A DNA stretch of 38,009 nt, taken from Sulfurovum sp. AR. Lineage in GTDB: Bacteria; Campylobacterota; Campylobacteria; Campylobacterales; Sulfurovaceae. The stretch spans positions 1 through 38,009 of the forward strand of contig NZ_AJLE01000008.1 of NCBI RefSeq assembly GCF_000296775.1, given 5' to 3'. The notes under the pieces were generated by a model. It was given only the letters and a program-made list of their open reading frames with translations, was not told the DNA's origin and ran no database searches. Positions 1 through 6,640 of this stretch are shown piece by piece (positions within the stretch are counted from its first letter, which is position 1; every line of letters begins with the position of its first letter). Position numbers and translations under genes: made by a program.

Positions 1-544
1 CATCAGCGACGTTAGCAGTTGCAGTTGAACTATCAAAACTGAAGTTTGTATAGTCATCTCCTGTGATACTATTCTCATTGGTTATAGTAGTTCCTTCTTT
101 GACAACCGCAAAACTTGATGAATCTCCGGCTATACCTTCATAAACTTTATCCAGCGGTTTATAATAGAGGATAAATGCTGTTCCCGCAGGTACAGTCTCT
201 TTTTGTGTATAAAAGAAATTTACATTGTAACACTTGTCTGCCATAACAGAAGCTGTACCGGTAGTTGATGCACCCGTTGCAAGAGAAGGGAAACAAAGCG
301 TTCCGTTGTTATATGTAGGGAAAGATGCCAAGTCTGCATCTACTCTTTGAAGATTTGAAATATCTCCGGCTACATGTGTATACACCTTTTGTACAGATGG
401 CATAACCAAAGCATACTGTGTACTGTCTTGGCTGTCATACGCTACGTAAAAACTTGTGTTGGTATAATCTGCAGCTTGAAGTGATCCTGTCAATGCATAT
501 GCAGCGATTAAAGAACTGGCTAAAAATTTTGGTGTCTTAAACAT
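1..544 (-). CDS. Secreted protein of unknown function, C-terminus cut by the window edge
   Basis: The minus-strand frame is open from an ATG at 544 to the window edge (181 codons). An AAGGA ribosome-binding site lies seven bases before the ATG. The N-terminus (MFKTPKFLASSLIAAYALTG, then SLQAA) is a typical Sec signal peptide with likely cleavage after LQA. The mature part is Ser/Thr/Tyr-rich, with two Cys at about residues 92 and 113, and shows no catalytic motif I recognise. It starts 29 bp after the lipoprotein gene ends, on the same strand, so the two are probably co-transcribed, with this gene second. I do not recognise the family; an exported or surface protein is all the sequence supports. 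Confidence 0.75.
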   Translation of the reverse strand, partial: MFKTPKFLASSLIAAYALTGSLQAADYTNTSFYVAYDSQDSTQYALVMPSVQKVYTHVAGDISNLQRVDADLASFPTYNNGTLCFPSLATGASTTGTASVMADKCYNVNFFYTQKETVPAGTAFILYYKPLDKVYEGIAGDSSSFAVVKEGTTITNENSITGDDYTNFSFDSSTATANVAD

Positions 545-573
545 TTTATATCCTTTTATTATAATATTTTTTC

Positions 574-1944
574 TTATATGTCTTCACATGCGCCCGTGAT
601 CGGGTTGACATTTTGACATTGTGTGACAACAGGAGTATCTTCACATGCACCAGTAATAGGATTGACATTTTGACATACCGAAGCAGCAGCATCAACAATA
701 ACTGTTCTTGCTACTGTACCTATGTTCCCTGCTGTATCTTCCGCAGTATAAGTAATCGTATAAGTACCAGCTACTGCTGTATTAACTGTACCAGACATAA
801 CAGGTGTGATAACTCCATCCACATTGTCATTGGCTGTTGCTCCAGCATCCGTATATGTACTGTCTTGATCTACATGCACTGTTGCTGCGCCTATAAGTGT
901 AACTACCGGTGCTACAGTATCTACAGGTACCACTTCATCTACGATCACTGTTCTTGTTGCTGTACCTATGTTACCTGCACTATCTTCTGCCGTATAGGTA
1001 ATCATATAGGTACCAGCTACAGCTGTATTAACTGTACCTGACATAACAGGGGCGATAGTTCCATCTATATTGTCAGTTGCTGTTGCTCCAGCATCCGTAT
1101 ATATACTGTCTTGGTCGATATGTACCGTTGTAGAACCTGCAAGTGTAACTACCGGCGCTGTTGTATCTGGTGCGTTTACTACATCTATAGTTCTTGTTGC
1201 TCTACCTGTATTTCCTGCAGCATCTGTGGCAGTCCATGTAATAGTATATCTACCAAGAACTGCTGTATTGACACTACCTGACATAACAGGTGTCATCATA
1301 CCATGAACATCATCATTTGCTTTTGCCCCTGCATCTTCATATGGAGACCCAATAATAACTTCTACCGCTGTATCTCCTTGTAGTGTAACGATCGGAGCTA
1401 CTGTATCGTTAATCGAGTTATTCATATGTGCTTCAGCATCACCTTCCGCAACAAGTGAGAGTGAACTATTGTAATCTGAAAGCATCTTATCTGCATCCGT
1501 GTCAAAAGTAGAGCTTGTTGGGTCAAGATTGATTGTCACTGCATTTAACTTAGTTTCATCAATAGTAATCACTTCATCATAAATACCATCATCATCCAAA
1601 GACTGGAGTAACTGTGCCATATTTACTGCAGCTTCATTATTATCTGGGTATATTCTATAGGGTGTGATCACATCATTTTCTCTTACTGCTGTAGGGCCAA
1701 AAGACATCGCGCCTAAATGGAACTCTGCTTCTTCACCTTGTTTACATGTCAGTTTACCTTCTGCATCTGTTTTCCCTGTAACGCCTGAAGGCTTACAAGT
1801 ATAAGGCAACCCCACTACAAGAGCATCTTTAAAAGTTGCTGATGCAGATGGTACATCACTACTGCTTCCTCCGCCACATGCAGAAAGCAACAAAGCTGCT
1901 GATGCTGCACATACGGATAAAGCAATTCTTCTATTGTATGTCAT
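574..1944 (-). CDS. Surface lipoprotein with three Ig-like (HYR/DUF5011-type) domains and a duplicated C-terminal Cys motif
   Basis: 456 residues. The N-terminus is a lipoprotein signal with lipobox LSAC (Cys23), followed by a GGGSSS linker, so it should be a membrane-anchored lipoprotein. Residues 36-175 form an unassigned domain. Three tandem Ig-like domains follow at about 181-257, 260-337 and 342-419, each with APxVTL, YxDAGA, VNTAVxGxYxITxTAxDxAGN and a closing RTxxV strand, as in the HYR/DUF5011 families of bacterial surface proteins. The C-terminus carries CQNVNPITGACED twice (424-436 and 443-455). An AAGGA site precedes the ATG. The promoter region holds a series of TGTTAT-like half-sites at 11-bp spacing. 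The function is probably adhesion or surface display; no enzyme motif is visible. Confidence 0.85.
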   Translation of the reverse strand: MTYNRRIALSVCAASAALLLSACGGGSSSDVPSASATFKDALVVGLPYTCKPSGVTGKTDAEGKLTCKQGEEAEFHLGAMSFGPTAVRENDVITPYRIYPDNNEAAVNMAQLLQSLDDDGIYDEVITIDETKLNAVTINLDPTSSTFDTDADKMLSDYNSSLSLVAEGDAEAHMNNSINDTVAPIVTLQGDTAVEVIIGSPYEDAGAKANDDVHGMMTPVMSGSVNTAVLGRYTITWTATDAAGNTGRATRTIDVVNAPDTTAPVVTLAGSTTVHIDQDSIYTDAGATATDNIDGTIAPVMSGTVNTAVAGTYMITYTAEDSAGNIGTATRTVIVDEVVPVDTVAPVVTLIGAATVHVDQDSTYTDAGATANDNVDGVITPVMSGTVNTAVAGTYTITYTAEDTAGNIGTVARTVIVDAAASVCQNVNPITGACEDTPVVTQCQNVNPITGACEDI

Positions 1945-1976
1945 TTAATATCCTTTTTCTAGTTTGGTAGCATCTT

Positions 1977-2036
1977 AAAACAAATTAGTAACACGTTGAT
2001 AACATGAAAAGGGGTTTCAATTACAATTTGATAACA
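1977..2036 (-). promoter_or_regulatory. Array of five TGTTAT-like half-sites with 11-bp period upstream of the lipoprotein gene
   Basis: Read on the minus strand, half-sites start at 2036 (TGTTAT), 2025 (TGTAAT), 2004 (TGTTAT), 1993 (TGTTAC) and 1982 (TGTTTT). Steps are 11, 21, 11 and 11 bp. Direct repeats at 11-bp spacing are the usual binding pattern of OmpR/PhoB-family response regulators. The array ends about 32 bp before the lipoprotein ATG. The -10 element is unclear; TAAGAT at 1977-1972 is one candidate. The regulator itself is not in the window. Confidence 0.5.
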
Positions 2037-2139
2037 AAGGTAGTAAATACTTACAATCAGAGGTTATTATTCTTGCTATTCATTTAATGATGATCATCGA
2101 GTTCACTCCCTCGGACTATTCTATCGTTGCAAATCATGA

Positions 2140-2322
2140 CATACAAACTCGAGGAACTTTTTTAAGTCCCCATGCATATCAAACCTGCTGGAAGCTGTGT
2201 ATATTCATTATGATGGTATTTGTCTCTATACACTGTTTTACAATTATTTTGGCCATAGAGGTGATGTATCTTATGGAAAAGTCAAAGGATTTGATCTTAT
2301 CCGTGAAACCATAGGTCAATGA
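2140..2322 (+). pseudogene. Possible gene remnant (about 60 open codons, no start)
   Basis: The 521 bp from 1945 to 2465 contains no convincing large gene. One plus-strand frame is open for about 60 codons and ends in TGA at 2320-2322. Its translation contains protein-like stretches such as HYDGICLYTLFYNYFGHRGD and SYGKVKGFDLIRETIGQ, but it has no good start codon or ribosome-binding site. An overlapping ATG frame at 2087-2314 looks less protein-like. I cannot name a family; it could also be chance. Confidence 0.2.
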
Positions 2323-2345
2323 AAGAGTGATCAAGGAAATCATGA

Positions 2346-2361
2346 TTTTTTTTGGGGGGGG
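2346..2361. repeat. T8-G8 homopolymer tract
   Basis: Eight T (2346-2353) run directly into eight G (2354-2361), followed by AGGG. It lies between the possible remnant and the promoter of the 41-codon gene and is in no clear reading frame. Long G tracts are known slippage sites in Campylobacterota. Confidence 0.8.
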
Positions 2362-2388
2362 AGGGAACTAGAGTTCAGCTATGATTCT

Positions 2389-2418
2389 TTTGTTATCACT
2401 TTGTTATAACTCTAATAT
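2389..2418 (+). promoter_or_regulatory. Promoter of the 41-codon gene with two TTTGTTAT direct repeats
   Basis: TTTGTTAT occurs at 2389-2396 and again at 2400-2407, exactly 11 bp apart. A -10-like TAATAT sits a further 11 bp down at 2413-2418. Repeats taking the place of a -35 box are the layout of PhoB/OmpR-type activated promoters. The half-site is the same as in the array upstream of the lipoprotein gene. Confidence 0.5.
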
Positions 2419-2465
2419 ACTATTCCTCTATCTCGAAAGAGAAAATATCAATTGAAAGGAAAAAG

Positions 2466-2591
2466 ATGAAAATAAGTAAAATGCTTCAAAAAGCAGTGAA
2501 AAAAGAAGGAAAACATTCACTGACGTGTAAGACGATTGTAAAACTGAAGAACTCAAAAGAGTTCAACTATCTTGTTGACAAGAACCGCTAA
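2466..2591 (+). CDS. Small basic protein of unknown function (41 aa)
   Basis: ATG at 2466 follows a good purine-rich ribosome-binding site (GAAAGGAAAAAG ending at the ATG), and the frame closes with TAA at 2589-2591. The product starts MKISKMLQKAVKKEGKHS and is Lys-rich, with one Cys and no membrane segment or signal peptide. The promoter just upstream has the 11-bp TTTGTTAT repeats. The gene ends 6 bp from the convergent ybaB end. I do not recognise a family. A nucleic-acid-binding or regulatory small protein is possible from its charge, but that is inference. Confidence 0.55.
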   Translation: MKISKMLQKAVKKEGKHSLTCKTIVKLKNSKEFNYLVDKNR

Positions 2592-2597
2592 ATATAA

Positions 2598-2909
2598 TTA
2601 AGAACCGAACGGGTTCATTCCACCCATCATACCCATCGCCTGAGACTTTTTATTGTCTTCTATCATTTTATTGACGTCATTCATCGCTGAGATGAGCAGT
2701 ATCTGTAAAGACTCTTTGTCTTGCAACAAAGAATCATCTATCGTGAGATCTATGACTTCACCTGCACCATTGGCAGTAAGTTCAATAAGACCACCGCCTG
2801 CTTTTGCGGTAAATTGTATATTTTTAGCTTGTTCTTGTATCTCTTTTGCTTTTTCTTGCATCTGCTCCATCATCTTGCCCATGTTGCCCAAGTCAAAGCC
2901 TTCAAACAT
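2598..2909 (-). CDS. ybaB: YbaB/EbfC family nucleoid-associated protein
   Basis: 103 residues, the usual family length. The N-terminal half (MMEQMQEKAKEIQEQAKNIQ) is the characteristic Met/Gln/Lys-rich helix. It is followed by the TAKAGGGLIELTANGAGEV strand region and the DLTIDDSLL and AMNDVNKMIED segments typical of YbaB/EbfC. Members form dimers that bind DNA and associate with the nucleoid; elsewhere the gene often sits beside dnaX or recR. Here its ATG overlaps the panD stop by one base (TAATG), so the two are translationally coupled. The C-terminus ends in a Met/Gly-rich tail, as in many homologues. Confidence 0.93.
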   Translation of the reverse strand: MFEGFDLGNMGKMMEQMQEKAKEIQEQAKNIQFTAKAGGGLIELTANGAGEVIDLTIDDSLLQDKESLQILLISAMNDVNKMIEDNKKSQAMGMMGGMNPFGS

Positions 2910-3277
2910 TATTCTAAGCCCTCAAACTCTTCTGCGATACTATTGTCATCATCCAGTATGACAATTTTCGGTAGGTGTGCATCTGCTTCTTCTTCACTCA
3001 TCGTTGCATACGCAATAATGATGATCTTGTCGCCTTTATGTACTTTTCTGGCTGCTGCACCATTCAAACAGATATCTTTTTTACCTGGTTCACCAGGAAT
3101 GATATAGGTTGAAAAACGCTCACCGTTATTAACATTCACGATATCTATTTTTTGTCCGACACGCATATTTGCTGCATCTAAAAGTTCTTGATCAATGGTA
3201 ATAGAGCCTACATAATTCAAGTTTGCATCTGTTACGGTCGCTCTATGTATTTTAGAATAAAGCATTGTAATATTCAT
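2909..3277 (-). CDS. panD: Aspartate 1-decarboxylase
   Basis: 122 residues, full length for PanD. The enzyme decarboxylates L-aspartate to beta-alanine for pantothenate and coenzyme A synthesis. The self-processing Gly24-Ser25 bond (YVGSIT), which yields the pyruvoyl cofactor, is present, as are the N-terminal [14 protein letters not shown], the ligand segment NNGERFSTY and the [12 protein letters not shown] motif. The gene is first in a two-gene unit with ybaB. Two TATAAT -10 candidates lie upstream (3317-3312 and 3345-3340). No other pan gene is in the window. Confidence 0.97.
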   Translation of the reverse strand: MNITMLYSKIHRATVTDANLNYVGSITIDQELLDAANMRVGQKIDIVNVNNGERFSTYIIPGEPGKKDICLNGAAARKVHKGDKIIIIAYATMSEEEADAHLPKIVILDDDNSIAEEFEGLE

Positions 3278-3311
3278 AATTATTCCTATTTATTTCATAA
3301 AAATTATTGGG

Positions 3312-3345
3312 ATTATACCAAAATCCCCTATATAGTAATATTATA
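3312..3345 (-). promoter_or_regulatory. Promoter region of panD-ybaB with two TATAAT boxes
   Basis: On the minus strand TATAAT occurs at 3345-3340 and again, preceded by TGG, at 3317-3312, which is 35 bp before the panD ATG. No clear -35 is visible, as is usual for sigma70 promoters in this phylum. Confidence 0.5.
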
Positions 3346-3369
3346 CTGAAATTGTGGGGGAATTGGGAA

Positions 3370-3392
3370 GTCGTACGATGAAGTCATGCGAC
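3370..3392 (-). terminator. Weak hairpin downstream of the 2Fe-2S protein gene
   Basis: A 6-bp stem (GTCGTA with TGCGAC, including one G-T pair) surrounds an 11-base loop. It lies 25 bp beyond the stop of the 2Fe-2S gene. There is no clear T tract, so the terminator call is tentative. Confidence 0.25.
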
Positions 3393-3416
3393 CTTAAAGA
3401 GATGGGTATATAAAAT

Positions 3417-3797
3417 TTAACGAGCCATACTTGCTGGTGATAGAGGTTCTCCCCACATTTCAGCTGGGATCACATACTCTTCTACAACATTTCCACCGAT
3501 GATATGTTCATCGATAATTCTGTCCATTTTCTCTTTTGTCAAACCTACATACATGGTATGCCCTGGTTCTACAAGCATTACCGGGCCTAGTTGACAACGG
3601 TTAAGACACCCTGTCTGGATAGGGGTTACTGCTGGCATTATACCTTTTTGCATCAATTTCTGTGCGAGATATTGAAAAAGCTCTTGAGACTCTTGATCGT
3701 CTGCTTTCACACAAGATGGTTTTGGCATCCCCGGAGGTGCTGACTGCTGACATTTGAAGATATAAAATGCTGGTTGTGGTATAGTACCTGGTACCAT
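3417..3797 (-). CDS. Thioredoxin-fold (2Fe-2S) ferredoxin
   Basis: 126 residues. Cysteines at 16, 29, 64 and 68 give the C-x12-C ... C-x3-C pattern of thioredoxin-like 2Fe-2S ferredoxins and NuoE-type subunits; GCLNRCQLGP around Cys64/68 is the most telling stretch. Such proteins carry electrons in the cytoplasm or act in subunit assembly. An AAGGAT site precedes the ATG. It stands alone: murE, upstream on the same strand, ends about 105 bp before it, and panD, also on the same strand, begins 140 bp further on. No partner oxidoreductase is adjacent, so its redox partner cannot be told from context. Confidence 0.85.
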   Translation of the reverse strand: MVPGTIPQPAFYIFKCQQSAPPGMPKPSCVKADDQESQELFQYLAQKLMQKGIMPAVTPIQTGCLNRCQLGPVMLVEPGHTMYVGLTKEKMDRIIDEHIIGGNVVEEYVIPAEMWGEPLSPASMAR

Positions 3798-3903
3798 GAT
3801 AATCCTTTAAAGTTTAATTGGGAGTATTTTACTCCGATTTACTTAATTGAAGTTTAAATACATAATTTAAGGGCGTTTGACAAGCTATATCATAAAAAGT
3901 GAA

Positions 3904-5199
3904 CTACACTCTCTCTTTTAGCAGTTCTCGTACCACTTCCCTGTCATCAAAAGGATACTTCACCCCTTTGATCTCCTGGTAGTCCTCATCCCCTTTACCA
4001 AGTATGAGTAGTACTTCATTCTCTTCCAGTGCATCAAGTGCCATTTTTATCGCAAGTCTCCTGTCTGGTGTAGCAGTGACATGGTCTTTACCATGCAATC
4101 CTAATAAGATATCTTCAAGTATCATTTCAGGCACTTCATCTCGAGGGTTATCACTTGTCACATAGATCTTGTTTGCATATCTACCTGCAACTGCACCCAT
4201 ACGAGGACGTTTCTCTTTATCACGGTTTCCGCCTGCACCAAAGACCACAGAGATATCTCTGTCTTTCATCGAATCAAGCACTTGATACATACCATCATCC
4301 GTATGTGCAAAATCTACGATCACAAGCGGATCTCGACTCACCACTTCCATACGCCCTGAAACCCCTGCAAAGTACTCCACCACTTCACATATCTCTTCTA
4401 TGCTTCTTCCCGTCAACATCTGTACCGAACCTATGGCCGCCATAAGATTAAAAAGGTTAAAAAGCCCAACCATAGGAGAGTGGAATGTCGCTTCGGCCTG
4501 TAGGTGTTTGATCCCTGCCGTGATACCATTCAACAAAGAAAACGCCTGTACTTTAAAGGTTGCCGGTTCATCTACACCGTAACTCTGTGCACCTATGGGG
4601 TTATACGTAATGTTCTTGATATCATCTTTATTGAGCAGTTTGGGTGATTCATCTGCAAAAAAGAGACTCTTCACACGTCTATACTCTTCAACAGTCCCAT
4701 GATAATCCAAATGGTCGGAGGTGATATTGGTATGGACCTTAAGGGCAAAAGTTAGCCCCTCTATACGGTTTTGATCTATTGCGTGGGAACTCACTTCCAT
4801 GATGAAGTAGTTGCACCCCATATCCATCGTCTGCTTTATATTATACAGAGTTTCCAGGATGGAAGGTGTGGTCATGCTCTTCTCTTCTATACGCTTCTCT
4901 TGCGCAAAAAGACCACGCGTACCTTGCAGTGCCGGCTTTTCATCCAAATCAAGCAAAAAAGAGTAGATGGCCGCGGTTACAGTCGTTTTACCGTTGGTAC
5001 CGGTCACCCCTACCACTTTCATCTTATCTAGCCCCCAGAAAGAGATCAGTTCATCGACTGTCAATGTTTCTGGTTTCGGTTCTAATTGTTCATAATAGTG
5101 GCTGTTTTGTGCCGTTTTTAAAAAAATCGTATCTGTATCGAGTTTGCTTGTATCATCAGTCAAAAAAAGATAACCATCTTTTTGGAAATCCAATTTCAC
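3904..5199 (-). CDS. murE: UDP-N-acetylmuramoyl-L-alanyl-D-glutamate--2,6-diaminopimelate ligase
   Basis: 431 residues. MurE adds meso-diaminopimelate to UDP-MurNAc-Ala-Glu in cytoplasmic peptidoglycan synthesis. The ATP loop GVTGTNGKTT is at 64-73, and DNPR, the meso-DAP-selecting motif, is at 350-353. VIVDFAHTDDGM and the ILGKGDEDYQ stretch are also family features. The protein is shorter than E. coli MurE (495 aa) because the N-terminal UDP-binding domain is reduced. The start is GTG, overlapping the upstream TAG by one base (TAGTG), with AGGA ten bases earlier, so it is coupled to the TPR-like gene. LILGKGDEDYQ differs slightly from the common GKGHE, with Asp for His-Glu. Confidence 0.95.
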   Translation of the reverse strand: MKLDFQKDGYLFLTDDTSKLDTDTIFLKTAQNSHYYEQLEPKPETLTVDELISFWGLDKMKVVGVTGTNGKTTVTAAIYSFLLDLDEKPALQGTRGLFAQEKRIEEKSMTTPSILETLYNIKQTMDMGCNYFIMEVSSHAIDQNRIEGLTFALKVHTNITSDHLDYHGTVEEYRRVKSLFFADESPKLLNKDDIKNITYNPIGAQSYGVDEPATFKVQAFSLLNGITAGIKHLQAEATFHSPMVGLFNLFNLMAAIGSVQMLTGRSIEEICEVVEYFAGVSGRMEVVSRDPLVIVDFAHTDDGMYQVLDSMKDRDISVVFGAGGNRDKEKRPRMGAVAGRYANKIYVTSDNPRDEVPEMILEDILLGLHGKDHVTATPDRRLAIKMALDALEENEVLLILGKGDEDYQEIKGVKYPFDDREVVRELLKERV

Positions 5200-5777
5200 T
5201 ATTTTTGTCCTCGAACCACATGGTAAAGTGCAAGTATATCTTGATCATTTCCAAAGAGGCTTGATGAAGCATCCAAGTATCCTAATGCCATCTCATCAAA
5301 ACCCTCGTTTGCAAGCTGTGTAACAAAATCTATAAACTCATCTTTATTGGTGATCACCACTTTGGTTGAGAACATAATATCTTCAAATGTCTTTTTAAAA
5401 CTGCCTCTGCGCTTTACAAGTTCCAGGAAATCACTATAACGTATACCATCGCCATACTCTATCTGTTCTTCCAAGGGTTCAACCAAAAGTTCTTGCAACT
5501 TATGTTTTGAACTGTCTAGATTCTCAATAAGCCCATCGATGATATCTACAGCATTCTCTTTCTCATTTTTGATCATCTGATAGTAGTCAAACAGAGCCTG
5601 CGCTTCTTCTTGACTCTCTATCCCTAGATCACTCAAGTATACGCCTATTTTTGCTTCATCTAACGTAGGGTAATCTCTTAAGATCAACCCGTAACTTCGA
5701 AGTGCCTTGGCATAGTCTCCCTGTAGAAACTCGCTTTCGGCCCTTTTCAATAGTAAATCTTGACTTATTTTGCTCAT
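5199..5777 (-). CDS. TPR-like protein of unknown function
   Basis: 192 residues, no signal peptide or membrane helix, so cytoplasmic. Residues 8-45 (LKRAESEFLQGDYAKALRSY and on) look like a tetratricopeptide helix pair, and the C-terminal part again suggests paired helices around LANEGFDEMALGYLDASSSL. The protein is acidic. It is coupled to murE by a one-base overlap and begins 6 bp after the NifU-like gene, so the three form an operon. The role is unknown; a protein-interaction scaffold is the natural reading of TPRs, but the partner is not evident. Confidence 0.8.
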   Translation of the reverse strand: MSKISQDLLLKRAESEFLQGDYAKALRSYGLILRDYPTLDEAKIGVYLSDLGIESQEEAQALFDYYQMIKNEKENAVDIIDGLIENLDSSKHKLQELLVEPLEEQIEYGDGIRYSDFLELVKRRGSFKKTFEDIMFSTKVVITNKDEFIDFVTQLANEGFDEMALGYLDASSSLFGNDQDILALYHVVRGQK

Positions 5778-5783
5778 TTTAAA

Positions 5784-6059
5784 TTACAATTGATCCAATT
5801 TGTCTTCAAAACCTGCAGGTACATTGACTACAGTGATCTCAGGGTGAATCAGTGTTTGCATCTGTCTCTCTACACCGAACTTGATCGTTGTACCTGAACT
5901 GCCACAACCAACACATGCGCCTTGAAGCTGTACAAAGACTCTTCCATCTTTAATGGCGATCAATGCTATATCCCCTCCATCAAGTTTGATAGAAGGTCTT
6001 ACCTTGTCTATTACATTCATTACGGCAGGTTCTAGTTCTTCATCTGTAAATGGTATCAA
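5784..6059 (-). CDS. NifU C-terminal-domain (Nfu-type) Fe-S carrier protein
   Basis: 91 residues made up entirely of the NifU C-terminal domain. It contains VMNVIDKVRPSIKLDGGDIAL and the cluster-binding GACVGCGSS motif (C-x2-C), followed by TIKFGVERQM. Such proteins carry or scaffold a Fe-S cluster for delivery to apoproteins. The start is TTG at 6059, with an excellent AAGGAG site five bases before it; no ATG fits. It leads the operon with the TPR-like protein and murE. A 6-bp hairpin and a TATAAT box lie upstream. Confidence 0.93.
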   Translation of the reverse strand: MIPFTDEELEPAVMNVIDKVRPSIKLDGGDIALIAIKDGRVFVQLQGACVGCGSSGTTIKFGVERQMQTLIHPEITVVNVPAGFEDKLDQL

Positions 6060-6078
6060 TGTTTCTCCTTAATTAGCA

Positions 6079-6112
6079 TCTCTATCATAGAGACATCTCA
6101 TAAATTATTATA
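6079..6112 (-). promoter_or_regulatory. Promoter and leader hairpin of the NifU-like operon
   Basis: A TATAAT box is at 6112-6107 on the minus strand. A 6-bp hairpin (TCTCTA, loop TCA, TAGAGA) at 6079-6093 falls in the untranslated leader, 20 bases before the TTG start. A role for the hairpin is not known. Confidence 0.4.
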
Positions 6113-6228
6113 ACAAAATCATAGTAAAATCTTTGTTACTATGTTATTTAAGTGTGTTATACACTAAAAGTATTACTTTGTCAATGGTGTTTGAATTGTT
6201 TAATGATTTATTGAGGTAGTGGAGTATA

Positions 6229-6247
6229 TTCAAGGCAAAGCCTTGAA
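6229..6247 (-). terminator. Hairpin downstream of rplQ
   Basis: A perfect 8-bp inverted repeat (TTCAAGGC, loop AAA, GCCTTGAA) lies 22 bp past the rplQ stop, at the end of the alpha operon. There is no T tract on the minus strand, so it may be a processing or stability hairpin rather than an intrinsic terminator. The rest of the 6,060-6,268 gap is AT-rich with no gene visible. Confidence 0.4.
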
Positions 6248-6268
6248 ATACTGAAGTTTCAGAGGTAA

Positions 6269-6619
6269 TTATACGAGTTCGATAATTGCCATAGGTGCTG
6301 AATCACCTTTTCTCATACGTGTTTTAATAATTCTTGTATATCCACCGTTTCTGTCTGCATACTTTGGTGCGATTTCGTTTACAATCGTATTTGTACACTC
6401 TTTGTGTTGTAACATTGCAAAAATTGCTCTGTGTGCATTAAAATCACCAGAAGAAGCTTTCGTGATAAGCTTTTCAAAATAACTTCTAAGCTCTTTAGCT
6501 TTTGGCAATGTAGTCTCAATTCTACCCTCTTTTGTCAAAGCAATTGATAGGTTTTTAAGAAGCGCCGCTCTATGAGAAGACGTTCTGTTTAATTTACGGT
6601 AACCATGCTTATGTCTCAT
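6269..6619 (-). CDS. rplQ: 50S ribosomal protein L17
   Basis: 116 residues. It begins [20 protein letters not shown], the strongly conserved L17 N-terminus, and ends with the [24 protein letters not shown] block. L17 binds 23S rRNA near the exit side of the large subunit. It is the last gene of the alpha operon, 21 bp after rpoA, the usual bacterial position. A perfect 8-bp hairpin follows its stop codon. Confidence 0.98.
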   Translation of the reverse strand: MRHKHGYRKLNRTSSHRAALLKNLSIALTKEGRIETTLPKAKELRSYFEKLITKASSGDFNAHRAIFAMLQHKECTNTIVNEIAPKYADRNGGYTRIIKTRMRKGDSAPMAIIELV

Positions 6620-6640
6620 AATATTCCTTTACTGTAACAA

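Noticed and set aside
613-1041. Plus-strand open frame opposite the lipoprotein gene, rich in Cys, Ser and Asn
   Set aside because: It is the mirror of the repeated Ig domains; the minus-strand frame has a signal peptide, lipobox and known domains.
2087-2314. 75-codon plus-strand ATG frame
   Set aside because: No ribosome-binding site, poor protein character, and it overlaps another open frame; treated as part of a possible remnant region.
6121-6180. TGTTAC and TGTTAT words near the NifU-like promoter
   Set aside because: They look like the half-sites at 1977-2418, but the steps are 8 and 13 bp, not 11.
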